Assembly (NCBI RefSeq): GCF_031453555.1 | Contig: NZ_JAVIZM010000001.1 | Location: forward strand, 1,867,001 to 1,931,000 | Source: Bacillus sp. SLBN-46 | GTDB lineage: Bacteria > Bacillota > Bacilli > Bacillales > Cytobacillaceae | Direction of reading: 5' to 3' | Length of the DNA stretch: 64,000 bases | In this document: piece after piece, positions 52,963-60,634 of the stretch | Position numbering within the stretch: position 1 is the stretch's first letter | Layout of the letters: each line of letters starts with the position of its first letter | The notes under the pieces: generated by a model | What the model was told of the DNA's origin: nothing | What the model saw: the letters and a program-made list of their open reading frames with translations, nothing else | The model's database searches: none | Position numbers and translations under genes: made by a program

Positions 52963-52992
52963 TAGGGTATGAGCCCTTTTTTAAGCTTGTAT
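52963..52992 (-). promoter_or_regulatory. Candidate sigma-K (or sigma-E) promoter for the yjcZ-like gene
   Basis: Reading the - strand, CATACCCTA (52971-52963) fits CATAnnnTA, and an AC (52990-52989, within ATACAAG) stands 17 bases upstream, as in sigma-K promoters. Confidence 0.6.
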
Positions 52993-53097
52993 AGGCAAAC
53001 GTGTATGTCCTTAATCAATTCAACAAATATTTCACAGCTAATTGGATTCATTCTATAGTATAATTTTATTTAGATTGAAATCGGGAGAGGTATACCA

Positions 53098-53778
53098 TTG
53101 AAAAAAATACTGCTTATTGACGATGAAACTCGGATGTTAGACTTACTTTCCCTTTATTTAACGCCAAAAGGATATGACTGCATCAAAATGACTTCCGCTT
53201 TCCAAGCCGTTCAATACCTTGGTGAATCAACTGTGGATCTTGTCTTATTAGATATCATGATGCCAGAAATGGATGGCTGGCAAACTTGTAAAGAAATAAG
53301 AAAATTGGGAGATACACCGATTATCATGCTTACTGCTCGAAGTGAAAAAATGGATATTGTAAAAGGGCTGAAACTAGGTGCAGATGATTATATTTCCAAG
53401 CCTTTTGATGAAGATGAGCTGATTGCGCGAATAGAAGCTATTCTGCGAAGAAATAAAGGACCTTCAGGTAAAATAGCCTTTAATGGTCTATCTCTAAATG
53501 AAGAGTCCTTCGAGGTTTCCTATCAAGGGCATCCTGTTTTGGTTACTCCCAAGGAATTTTCCTTACTGACTCTTTTATTAAAAAATAGAAATAAAGTATT
53601 TACCCGTGAGCATTTGTTGACCACTATTTGGGGGTATGCGGTTGCAACAGAGGATCGGACCATAGATTCCCATGTGCGGAATTTACGAGACAAATTGCGA
53701 AAATCAGGTTTTCCTGTAGACGATTATTTGACAACAGTATGGGGACTAGGGTATAAGTGGATGGATAAGGATTCGTAA
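53098..53778 (+). CDS. Orphan OmpR-family response regulator
   Basis: A 226-residue two-component regulator. The receiver domain (about 1-118) has the acidic pair DDE, the phospho-acceptor aspartate in LVLLDIMMPEMDGW, the threonine in IIMLTAR and the lysine in YISKPFDEDEL. The C-terminal winged helix (about 130-224) has the OmpR pattern FSLLTLLLKNRNKVFTREHL (as read) and TVWGLGYKW. TTG 53098 follows GGAGAGG by 7 bases. No histidine kinase gene is adjacent, so its partner is elsewhere. Confidence 0.93.
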   Translation: MKKILLIDDETRMLDLLSLYLTPKGYDCIKMTSAFQAVQYLGESTVDLVLLDIMMPEMDGWQTCKEIRKLGDTPIIMLTARSEKMDIVKGLKLGADDYISKPFDEDELIARIEAILRRNKGPSGKIAFNGLSLNEESFEVSYQGHPVLVTPKEFSLLTLLLKNRNKVFTREHLLTTIWGYAVATEDRTIDSHVRNLRDKLRKSGFPVDDYLTTVWGLGYKWMDKDS

Positions 53779-53821
53779 ACGAAAACCTCATAGTTTAAGA
53801 TAATGTTCAGGAGGTAACAAG

Positions 53822-54796
53822 GTGAAAGTTCAAATGAAAGTGATATTGGCTATGTTAATAGGAATATTACTTATTGCAACGGGTTGTACAAACAATAGTG
53901 AGGACCAAGAAAAGAACCAACAGGAAAAAAAGGCTGAATCAAAGGCTAAATTTGAAGTGGTTGAGGCCAGTTCATTTAGCGTAAAAAATATACGTGGAAT
54001 TGGATATCCAGGCAATGATCAAGCGCTGTATGTTGGCACAAATGCTGGTTTAAAATTCTACAAAGATTCAAAGTGGTATGAATCAACCACGAATCAACAT
54101 GATTATATAGGATTCCAAGCAGTAGAAGATGGTTTTTTAGGAAGTGGACATCCTCAAAAGGGGACAGGCTTTAAAGACCCACTTGGTGTAGTGCGCAGTG
54201 TCGATCAAGGAAAGACACTTGATCAGCTGGCATTCTATGGGAAGAGAAACTTCCACTTTATGGCTGCCAGTTTTTCAGGTAAAGGGCTTTATGTAATTAG
54301 TGAAACACCCGAAGATGGTTTAAGCTATGGTGTTAACTATTCTAAAAACAATGGCGATACGTGGACAAAGAGCGCATTTAAGGGGTTTAATGCGGACTCA
54401 TTAGGAATGATAGCAGTACACCCTACTAATGGTGATATCGTGGCGATGTCTACAAGGACGGGTATTTTTTATTCATCTGACAATGGAAACACGATGAAGT
54501 TAATTACTAATCCCATTATGGTGACAGCCCTTACGTTCAGCGGGGATACAATCCTATTTTCAAGTGTGGAGAACGATAAGATTTTATTAAAAACGTTAAA
54601 TCCTGTAACTGGCGAGCAAGGGGTATTGGCTTTTCCATTCTTAGATTATGATAATCCTATTACTTATTTAGCGGTTAATCAAAAGGATCATAATCAAATC
54701 GCCTTTACTACCTATAAAAATGATATTTATCAATCTAAAGACGGCGGAAAGAATTGGAGCGTTCTTCTTAAAGACGGAAAAAAAGAGCAGGAGTAA
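53822..54796 (+). CDS. F510_1955-family glycosylhydrolase-like lipoprotein
   Basis: A 324-residue lipoprotein: N-terminal helix with lipobox IATGC (about residues 18-22), a short Lys/Glu-rich linker, and a beta-propeller-like domain with sialidase/BNR-type repeats (SVDQGKT, SKNNGDTW, SSDNGNT, SKDGGKNW, the Asp-box pattern S-x-D-x-G-x-x-W). It matches the F510_1955 glycosylhydrolase family, for which no enzyme activity has been shown to my knowledge. GTG 53822 lies 9 bases after CAGGAGG. It follows the response regulator by 43 bases and may be in its unit. Confidence 0.85.
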   Translation: MKVQMKVILAMLIGILLIATGCTNNSEDQEKNQQEKKAESKAKFEVVEASSFSVKNIRGIGYPGNDQALYVGTNAGLKFYKDSKWYESTTNQHDYIGFQAVEDGFLGSGHPQKGTGFKDPLGVVRSVDQGKTLDQLAFYGKRNFHFMAASFSGKGLYVISETPEDGLSYGVNYSKNNGDTWTKSAFKGFNADSLGMIAVHPTNGDIVAMSTRTGIFYSSDNGNTMKLITNPIMVTALTFSGDTILFSSVENDKILLKTLNPVTGEQGVLAFPFLDYDNPITYLAVNQKDHNQIAFTTYKNDIYQSKDGGKNWSVLLKDGKKEQE

Positions 54797-54810
54797 CTGC
54801 TCTTTTTTCA
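54778..54810 (+). terminator. Terminator overlapping the lipoprotein gene stop
   Basis: AAAAGAGCAG (54781-54790) and CTGCTCTTTT (54797-54806), loop GAGTAA containing the stop codon. Confidence 0.88.
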
Positions 54811-54821
54811 TTGTATTTTAT

Positions 54822-55538
54822 TCAATTTTTTTTCTTACGTTCTTTTTCGGCCCGATAAAATTCATGGAACATTTTCATTAAGGCGCGCTTTTCTATTCTC
54901 GAGACATAACTTCTGGATATTCCTAATTCCTTAGCAATTTCTCGTTGGGTTTTTTCCTTTTGTAAGTCTAGGCCAAAACGCCCTACAATCACTTCTTTTT
55001 CACGATCATCCAAAACCTCTATATACTTTTTTATTTTCTCCAATTCCATATTAAGCTGAATGGTATCGATAACGTCCTCAGATTCCGATTTAAGGACATC
55101 AATCAATGAAATCTCATTTCCTTCCTTATCCTGACCGATGGGATCATGCAAGGAAACATCTTTCTTTGTTTTTTTTAGTGCCCGTAAATGCATAAGAATT
55201 TCATTTTCTATACAACGAGCAGCATAGGTTGCTAGTTTTGTCCCTTTACCTTCTGAATAGCTCTCGATTGCTTTTATTAAACCAATTGTTCCAATTGAGA
55301 TTAGATCCTCAGAATCCTCCCCGGTATTTTCAAATTTTTTAACTATATGCGCGACAAGCCGTAGATTGTGTTCAATTAACATATTTCGCGCATGCGGATC
55401 CCCTTCTGCCATTAACCGTAAGTATTTTCTTTCTTCAGCAGCAGATAGGGGCTGAGGAAAAGCATTATTTTTAACGTACGAAACAAGAAATAAAAATTCT
55501 TTCATTAAATATCCGAGAGCTGTTAAGATTCCAGACAT
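54822..55538 (-). CDS. sigK: RNA polymerase sporulation sigma factor SigK (uninterrupted)
   Basis: Sigma-K drives late mother-cell gene expression. The whole 238-residue protein is one open frame, not split by a skin-type element. The pro-sequence is conserved to the SpoIVFB cleavage region (FLFLVS then YVKNNAF, Ser20-Tyr21 by alignment). Region 2 ([35 protein letters not shown]) and region 4 ([19 protein letters not shown]) are intact. ATG 55538 is chosen over ATG 55544, which sits on the GGGGGTGG site. A SpoIIID-type site lies upstream. Confidence 0.97.
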   Translation of the reverse strand: MSGILTALGYLMKEFLFLVSYVKNNAFPQPLSAAEERKYLRLMAEGDPHARNMLIEHNLRLVAHIVKKFENTGEDSEDLISIGTIGLIKAIESYSEGKGTKLATYAARCIENEILMHLRALKKTKKDVSLHDPIGQDKEGNEISLIDVLKSESEDVIDTIQLNMELEKIKKYIEVLDDREKEVIVGRFGLDLQKEKTQREIAKELGISRSYVSRIEKRALMKMFHEFYRAEKERKKKN

Positions 55539-55612
55539 CCACATCCACCCCCGTGCTTTCTTTTTTGGGCTAGGGCCTATTACTAATTCCTATGAAGAAA
55601 TCGGGAAATTGT

Positions 55613-55622
55613 GTCTGTCCAT
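55613..55622 (-). promoter_or_regulatory. Candidate SpoIIID site upstream of sigK
   Basis: The - strand reads ATGGACAGAC, a full match to the SpoIIID consensus WWRRACARNY, about 75 bases before the sigK start. A weak sigma-E-like -10 (CATAGGAAT, 55594-55586) lies between them. Confidence 0.5.
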
Positions 55623-55650
55623 TCAAATTAATATTTTATTTTATAAAATG

Positions 55651-55685
55651 AAAAGCACCAACCATTAAAGTGGTCGATGCTTTTT
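55651..55685 (-). terminator. Terminator of pssA
   Basis: AAAAGCACCAACCA (55651-55664) pairs with TGGTCGATGCTTTT (55671-55684) with two mismatches; on the - strand the stem ends in TTTTCATTTT. Confidence 0.7.
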
Positions 55686-55693
55686 GTTGATTA

Positions 55694-56233
55694 TTAGACT
55701 TTTTTCAGTTTAAATGAACTTACCATTAGGAATGATAGAATGATGATAATGAATAAGAACGTTTGAGCTGGCATGTAAGGAATGAGTAGAAAGCTGAATG
55801 TTGCCAAACAGCCTGCAGCTGTAATTGGTAAACCAGTAAAATATCCATTACTCTCAGTAATGTTGAACCGAGCTAATCTAAAAGCACCACAGCCGATATA
55901 AAAAACAGTAAAAAATGACCCAGGTCCGCCGAATTCATGTAAAATTCCTTGGTATAGTAATAGTGCTGGAGCCACTCCAAATGATATAATATCACTCATG
56001 GAATCTAATTGTTTTCCGAGCTCTGATTCAATATTGAACTTTCGTGCAATCATACCATCAAAACGGTCGGCTAAGGCTGCAATAAAAATTAACAGTAAGC
56101 TTAGTCTTAAATTTCCATGTAGTCCGAATACAATCGCAAATCCGCCTAATGATAAATTGGCAAGCGTTATTACATTAGCTGTTTGAGATTTTAATTTTTT
56201 TATTGTTTGGTCCAATACGTCCAACAAAAACAT
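55694..56233 (-). CDS. pssA: CDP-diacylglycerol--serine O-phosphatidyltransferase
   Basis: A 179-residue membrane enzyme making phosphatidylserine from CDP-diacylglycerol and serine. The CDP-alcohol phosphotransferase motif (DRFDGMIARKFNIES then GKQLDSMSD: D-x2-DG-x2-AR-x8-G-x3-D-x3-D) is intact, with about five to six helices. Its N-terminus and sequence differ from B. subtilis PssA. ATG 56233 has GAGGAG only 2 bases upstream; TTG 56227 (8-base spacer) is an alternative start. Divergent from psd, the next enzyme. Confidence 0.93.
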   Translation of the reverse strand: MFLLDVLDQTIKKLKSQTANVITLANLSLGGFAIVFGLHGNLRLSLLLIFIAALADRFDGMIARKFNIESELGKQLDSMSDIISFGVAPALLLYQGILHEFGGPGSFFTVFYIGCGAFRLARFNITESNGYFTGLPITAAGCLATFSFLLIPYMPAQTFLFIIIILSFLMVSSFKLKKV

Positions 56234-56359
56234 TTCTCCTCATCACTCCTTTTTTTAGCAAAAGGAAAATCATTTTTTTAGTTTATTCTATAATATTTAA
56301 TTCTAAGCTTTTTATGACAGTTCGTAAAGAGTATTTTTACACTATTTGGGGGTAGATTG

Positions 56360-57142
56360 ATGATACAAGGTTTATATCGTCTCATGATTGAATTAACAAA
56401 TGGAAAGTGGACATCCAGCATTTTAAGAAGGTTTGCCCGTTCACGTGCAAGCCGATTTGTCGTACCATCCTTCGCAAGAATTTATCAGTTGAATGTGGAT
56501 GAAATGGAAAAGTCAGTCTCGGAGTATCCTACTCTTCATGATTTATTTGTTCGAACGTTGAAAAACGAATCTCGAGTTATTGACCGAAGTGAAGACTCCG
56601 TTGTCAGTCCCGTTGATGCCGTTATAGAGGATATTGGACCGATAAAAGAGACAAGTGAAATTTTAGTAAAAGGAAAAACGTATTCCATCGAAGAAATGCT
56701 TGGTGATCAAGAAGTCTTATCTAAATACTTAAATGGTACATACATGATTCTCTATTTAAGTCCAAGTCATTATCATAGGATACACAGTCCTGTTGATGGC
56801 ACTGTAACGAGGCAATGGACACTAGGGGCCAAATCCTATCCAGTAAATAAGTTAGGGTTAAAATATGGAGTTCGTACCCTAGCAAAGAATTATAGGGTAA
56901 TAACTGAAGTAAAAACATCATTCGGGCATGTGGCTATTGTAAAGGTTGGAGCGATGTTTGTTAATTCAATTGAAACAACGCATAAAGGATCAGGACTTGA
57001 AAAAGGGGGAGAAATGGCTTATTTCAGTTTTGGTTCAACGGTTGTGCTGCTATTTGAAAAGGACACCTTCCAAGTGGAAGCATCTATTCAAACACCAAAG
57101 GATATCAAGGTTGGCGAAAAAATAGGTGTATTGCACAAATAA
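56360..57142 (+). CDS. psd: Phosphatidylserine decarboxylase proenzyme
   Basis: Psd makes phosphatidylethanolamine. The 260-residue proenzyme has the Asp and His of the catalytic triad in SPVDAVIEDIG and SPSHYHRIHSPVDG, and the self-cleavage motif GST in YFSFGSTVVLLF; the serine becomes the pyruvoyl group of the alpha chain. ATG 56360 follows GGGGG by 7 bases; TTG 56357 is adjacent. Together with pssA it forms the PE branch. Confidence 0.95.
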   Translation: MIQGLYRLMIELTNGKWTSSILRRFARSRASRFVVPSFARIYQLNVDEMEKSVSEYPTLHDLFVRTLKNESRVIDRSEDSVVSPVDAVIEDIGPIKETSEILVKGKTYSIEEMLGDQEVLSKYLNGTYMILYLSPSHYHRIHSPVDGTVTRQWTLGAKSYPVNKLGLKYGVRTLAKNYRVITEVKTSFGHVAIVKVGAMFVNSIETTHKGSGLEKGGEMAYFSFGSTVVLLFEKDTFQVEASIQTPKDIKVGEKIGVLHK

Positions 57143-57183
57143 GACAGGGAGTTTCTGCACTAGAAATATCCTTATAAAAAAAG

Positions 57184-57201
57184 AAAAGCCCATAATAGGG
57201 C
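57184..57201 (-). terminator. Probable terminator of sda
   Basis: On the - strand GCCC (57201-57198), loop TATTAT, GGGC (57191-57188), then TTTTCTTTTTTT. The stem is short but the T tract long. Confidence 0.6.
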
Positions 57202-57213
57202 AGTGTAAGGGTT

Positions 57214-57354
57214 TTAGGAAGAGAGCTTTATTTTATTATATAAGGAACGTCGGTGAATTTCGGACTCAATGAGACCGATAAAATCCGGGCTTAAGTTTAA
57301 TTCCTTTGCTTTAAAATATGACTCAATTAATAATTCATCTGACAGTTTTCTCAC
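57214..57354 (-). CDS. sda: Sporulation histidine kinase inhibitor Sda
   Basis: Sda binds the sporulation kinase KinA and blocks the phosphorelay when DNA replication is disturbed. The 46-residue product begins (V)[15 protein letters not shown] and has the second helix [14 protein letters not shown], matching the helical hairpin of B. subtilis Sda, including the conserved L-x5-F and F-I-x-L-I surface. GTG 57354 lies 10 bases after GGAGGT. The region upstream carries DnaA boxes, as expected for a DnaA-controlled replication checkpoint gene. Confidence 0.93.
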   Translation of the reverse strand: MRKLSDELLIESYFKAKELNLSPDFIGLIESEIHRRSLYNKIKLSS

Positions 57355-57460
57355 GTCAGAATCCACCTCCGATTATAAAAAAATTGTTCTATTTGATGAA
57401 AACTAAACATAAAATAGTACGTTCAATTGGTGTACCCTAAATCTACCAAATTTATCCCTA

Positions 57461-57476
57461 TAGAACAATCGTTCTA
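57461..57476. promoter_or_regulatory. SOS (LexA/DinR)-like box upstream of sda
   Basis: TAGAAC-AATC-GTTCTA contains the GAAC-N4-GTTC core of Bacillus LexA operators; the outer C/G of the consensus are replaced by A/T. It is 107 bases upstream of the sda start. Confidence 0.5.
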
Positions 57477-57477
57477 T

Positions 57478-57576
57478 TTATCCACAACTTCAGGTGGATA
57501 AGTTGTGATTAAATTGTTTATAAACTAAGGAAACTCAAAGAGTTCAATGGGTATAATGTTAATAAGGTTATCCACA
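57478..57576. promoter_or_regulatory. DnaA-box cluster in the sda-yqeG region
   Basis: Two perfect boxes TTATCCACA (57478-57486 and 57568-57576) and one reverse-strand box with a single mismatch (GGTGGATAA, 57493-57501). The first two boxes face each other 6 bases apart. In B. subtilis DnaA acts directly on sda. Confidence 0.8.
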
Positions 57577-57689
57577 GGTCGAAAAAAAGTAGATGTTTGT
57601 CGAAAAATATTTTTTATTTTTTTTAAAAGGATGTCACATCCATTGAAAATAGCTGTTTTTTAGTTCAAGTAGAATTAGACGTGGTCGAA
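57577..57689 (+). promoter_or_regulatory. Spo0A-like heptamers between sda and yqeG
   Basis: One perfect 0A heptamer TGTCGAA (57598-57604) and two with one mismatch, GGTCGAA (57577-57583 and 57683-57689), all in the same orientation. Confidence 0.4.
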
Positions 57690-57721
57690 TTTTGTTGAAT
57701 CACACATTGATTATTTTTCTT

Positions 57722-57750
57722 TTGAAACAAAGGGTATTATTGGTTATGAT
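57722..57750 (+). promoter_or_regulatory. Sigma-A promoter of the yqeG operon
   Basis: TTGAAA (57722-57727), 17-base spacer, TATGAT (57745-57750), about 50 bases before the yqeG ribosome site. Confidence 0.85.
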
Positions 57751-57809
57751 TGTACAAGTACAGATGAAAGAGCTATTCATATTAAGAATTATATTGAGGT
57801 GTAAGCTTA

Positions 57810-58325
57810 GTGTTAAAACAATTTTTACCAGATGAGCATGTGAAAAGCATACTGGATATTTCGCCTGAACAATTAAAGGAAAAAGGGATAAAAGGGATTA
57901 TTACTGATTTGGATAATACATTAGTGGAATGGGATCGTCCGAATGCCACTCCGCAATTAATTAAATGGTTTGATGAAATTAGAAAACACCATATTCTTGT
58001 AACTATTGTTTCAAATAACAATGAGGAACGAGTAAAGGCTTTTTCTGACCCTTTAAACCTTCCGTTTATCTTTCGCGCACGGAAGCCGCTCGGACCTGCA
58101 TTTAACAAAGCAGTTAGGCAAATGGGCATAAAAAAAGAAGAGACTGTCGTTATTGGGGACCAATTATTAACGGATGTACTTGGAGGAAACCGTAGTGGTT
58201 TTCATACCATTTTGGTTGTACCCGTTGCTCAAACCGATGGCTTCTTTACAAAGTTCAACCGTTTTGCTGAGAGAAGGATCTTAAATTGGTTCAGAAAAAA
58301 AGGAATGCTTCAATGGGAGGATTAA
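57810..58325 (+). CDS. yqeG: YqeG family HAD-type phosphatase
   Basis: A 171-residue HAD superfamily IIIA phosphatase. Motif I DLDNTLVEWD, motif II serine/threonine near TIVSNNNEER, the motif III lysine in RKPLGPAF and motif IV VIGDQLLTDVLGG are all present. Substrate unknown; distant relatives act on phosphatidylglycerophosphate. GTG 57810 follows GAGGTG by 8 bases. First gene of the conserved yqeG-to-yqeM operon; yqeH starts 3 bases after its stop. Confidence 0.93.
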   Translation: MLKQFLPDEHVKSILDISPEQLKEKGIKGIITDLDNTLVEWDRPNATPQLIKWFDEIRKHHILVTIVSNNNEERVKAFSDPLNLPFIFRARKPLGPAFNKAVRQMGIKKEETVVIGDQLLTDVLGGNRSGFHTILVVPVAQTDGFFTKFNRFAERRILNWFRKKGMLQWED

Positions 58326-58328
58326 TTT

Positions 58329-59432
58329 GTGAGTGAACAACATATATGTATAGGCTGTGGTGTAAAAGTTCAAACGGAAAATCCGGAATTAATAGGCTAT
58401 GCACCATCTTCTGCTTTAGAAAAGGAAATAATTGTTTGTCAAAGGTGTTTCCGACTCAAGCATTACAATGAGGTTCAAGATGTCAATCTTACCGACGATG
58501 ACTTTTTAAAGATTTTAAATGAAATGGGAAAAACCGATGCCCTTATTGTGATGATTGTTGATATCTTTGATTTCAATGGAAGTTGGTTACCGGGATTACA
58601 CAGGTTTGTTGGGAATAACAAGGTACTGCTTGTAGGTAACAAGGTAGACCTTTTACCAAAGTCGGTCAAACACAATAAATTAATTAACTGGATGAAGAAC
58701 GAAGCAAAGGAACTGGGGTTACGGGCAGAAGAGGTATTCCTTGTAAGTGCAGCCAAAGGTCAGTTTATTAAAGAGACAGCCGCAGCTATTGATGAGATGC
58801 GAAATGGAAAGAACGTCTATGTGGTGGGCTGTACAAATGTAGGGAAATCAACCTTTATCAATAGAATTATTAAGGATGTAACAGGGGAAGCGGACCTCAT
58901 TACTACCTCGCATTTTCCTGGGACTACATTGGATATTATCAAAATCCCACTTGACGATGGAAAGTATCTAATTGATTCACCTGGAATTATCAATCACCAT
59001 CAAATGGCTCATTTTGTTGACAAAAGTGATTTAAAAGTGATTACTCCTAAAAAGGAGATTAAACCAAAAGTATTTCAACTGAATGAAGGTCAAACCTTAT
59101 TCTTTGGAGGCTTAGCACGATTTGATTATATCAGTGGTGGTAGAAGGTCATTTGTTTGTTATGTATCCAATGAATTAACTATTCATAGGACAAAAACAGA
59201 AAATGCCTCTGAACTTTATGAAAAGCATGTCGGGGAAATGCTAACACCTCCACAACCGGAACAAGTTGATTCTTTCCCAGAGTTAGTAAGACAAGAGTTT
59301 GTGGTGAGGGAAGCTAAAACGGATATCGTTTTTTCAGGGTTAGGCTGGATTACTGTTAACGAGCCTGGGGCAAAAGTGGCTGCTTATGTTCCAAAGGGTG
59401 TACAAACGTTAATACGTAAATCTTTAATTTAA
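58329..59432 (+). CDS. yqeH: Ribosome biogenesis GTPase YqeH
   Basis: A circularly permuted GTPase needed for 30S subunit assembly. The N-terminal zinc finger (CIGCG ... CQRCF) is followed by G4 NKVD and G5-like SAAKG before G1 GCTNVGKSTF and G3 DSPG, the permuted order. C-terminal RNA-binding domain; 367 residues as in B. subtilis. GTG 58329 follows GGGAGGA. Confidence 0.96.
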   Translation: MSEQHICIGCGVKVQTENPELIGYAPSSALEKEIIVCQRCFRLKHYNEVQDVNLTDDDFLKILNEMGKTDALIVMIVDIFDFNGSWLPGLHRFVGNNKVLLVGNKVDLLPKSVKHNKLINWMKNEAKELGLRAEEVFLVSAAKGQFIKETAAAIDEMRNGKNVYVVGCTNVGKSTFINRIIKDVTGEADLITTSHFPGTTLDIIKIPLDDGKYLIDSPGIINHHQMAHFVDKSDLKVITPKKEIKPKVFQLNEGQTLFFGGLARFDYISGGRRSFVCYVSNELTIHRTKTENASELYEKHVGEMLTPPQPEQVDSFPELVRQEFVVREAKTDIVFSGLGWITVNEPGAKVAAYVPKGVQTLIRKSLI

Positions 59433-59484
59433 ATACGTATGTAAAACAAGTGATACAAAGTCAGAATGGGTGAGGAGAAATAAG

Positions 59485-60324
59485 GTGAAAAAGCTTTTTG
59501 CTGTTTTAGGAGATCCGATAGGGCACTCGATGTCGCCAGTCATGCACAATGATTTATTCTCTTTTTACAATATTGATGCCTATTATCTTCCCTTTCAAGT
59601 AAAATCAGAGAATCTACAGGATGCCGTTAAGGGATTGAAGGCAATTGGCGCAGGTGGATTTAATGTCACCGTTCCTCATAAAAGCAAGATTATTCCTTTT
59701 TTAGATGAGGTAGATGAATTAGCTTCCAGCATTGGAGCAGTAAATACAGTTGTCAATGACGATGGAAAATTAATTGGCTACAATACTGATGGACCAGGAT
59801 TTTTAAGTGGACTCCATACAAGTCTTCCTTCTATAGAAGGAAAAAGGGTCTTGATTATTGGTGCAGGTGGTGCTGCAAGGGCCATTTATTTTACCTTGGC
59901 AAAGGAACAACCTGCGGTGATTGACATTACTAATCGAACTTTGGAGAAAGCCCAGAGCTTGATTGAAGCATGTCCATATACCATCTCGTCTATTGCAAAA
60001 TCTATTGCCGAAGCTGGTAAACAAATAGCAGAATATGATTTAATCATTCAAACAACCATGGTCGGGATGTCACCTCGATTAGATGAAAAGCCTCTGGATT
60101 TAAATAATCTAAGGAAAGAGTCAATGGTTTGTGATATAATTTACAATCCACTTACAACTCAATTTTTACATGATGCAAATGGACAAGGAGCACGAACGCA
60201 AAATGGAATTGAGATGTTTGTTTATCAAGGAGCTCTTGCCTTTGAAAAGTGGACAGGAATACTTCCGGATATCCAACGAATGAGAGAGAATGTGTTGAAA
60301 CAATTAGGAGGAAAAACATGTTAA
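59485..60324 (+). CDS. aroE: Shikimate dehydrogenase
   Basis: AroE reduces 3-dehydroshikimate with NADPH in aromatic amino acid synthesis. The 279-residue product has the substrate site GDPIGHSMSPVMHN, the catalytic lysine in NVTVPHKSKI and the dinucleotide motif GAGGAARAIYF. GTG 59485 is the start, 7 bases after GTGAGGAG; an in-frame GTG at 59470 overlaps that site. Its end overlaps yhbY by 7 bases. Confidence 0.96.
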   Translation: MKKLFAVLGDPIGHSMSPVMHNDLFSFYNIDAYYLPFQVKSENLQDAVKGLKAIGAGGFNVTVPHKSKIIPFLDEVDELASSIGAVNTVVNDDGKLIGYNTDGPGFLSGLHTSLPSIEGKRVLIIGAGGAARAIYFTLAKEQPAVIDITNRTLEKAQSLIEACPYTISSIAKSIAEAGKQIAEYDLIIQTTMVGMSPRLDEKPLDLNNLRKESMVCDIIYNPLTTQFLHDANGQGARTQNGIEMFVYQGALAFEKWTGILPDIQRMRENVLKQLGGKTC

Positions 60325-60608
60325 CAGGTAAACAAAAACGTTTTTTACGTTCAAAAGCACACCACTTAGATCCTATTTTTCAAGTAGGAAAAGGTGGAGT
60401 CAATGATAATATGATTAAACAAGTATCGGACGCACTTGAAGCGAGAGAACTTTTTAAGATTAGTGTCTTACAAAATTGTGAGGAAGATAAATCAGTAGTT
60501 GCTGAACAGTTAGCTGAAGGCACAGGCGCTGAAATTGTCCAAATCATTGGGAACACGATTGTCCTGTATAAAGAGTCTGTTGAAAAGAAAACAATCACTC
60601 TTCCATAA
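60318..60608 (+). CDS. yhbY: YhbY-family ribosome-associated RNA-binding protein (YqeI)
   Basis: A 96-residue CRS1-YhbY (CRM) domain protein that binds the assembling 50S subunit in other bacteria. Core blocks are [18 protein letters not shown], the GXXG loop in [12 protein letters not shown], and [17 protein letters not shown] 60318 follows AGGAGGAAA and lies within the aroE end, so the two are coupled. Confidence 0.95.
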   Translation: MLTGKQKRFLRSKAHHLDPIFQVGKGGVNDNMIKQVSDALEARELFKISVLQNCEEDKSVVAEQLAEGTGAEIVQIIGNTIVLYKESVEKKTITLP

Positions 60609-60634
60609 TCCAATGTAGTAAAGGATGCGAATGC

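Noticed and set aside
53042-53064. TTGGAT...TATAAT as a promoter for the response regulator
   Set aside because: The spacer is only 11 bases, and no better -35 is found at 16-18 bases from TATAAT.
54822-55538. Search for a prophage or skin element at sigK
   Set aside because: The gene is continuous and no integrase, recombinase or phage gene is adjacent.
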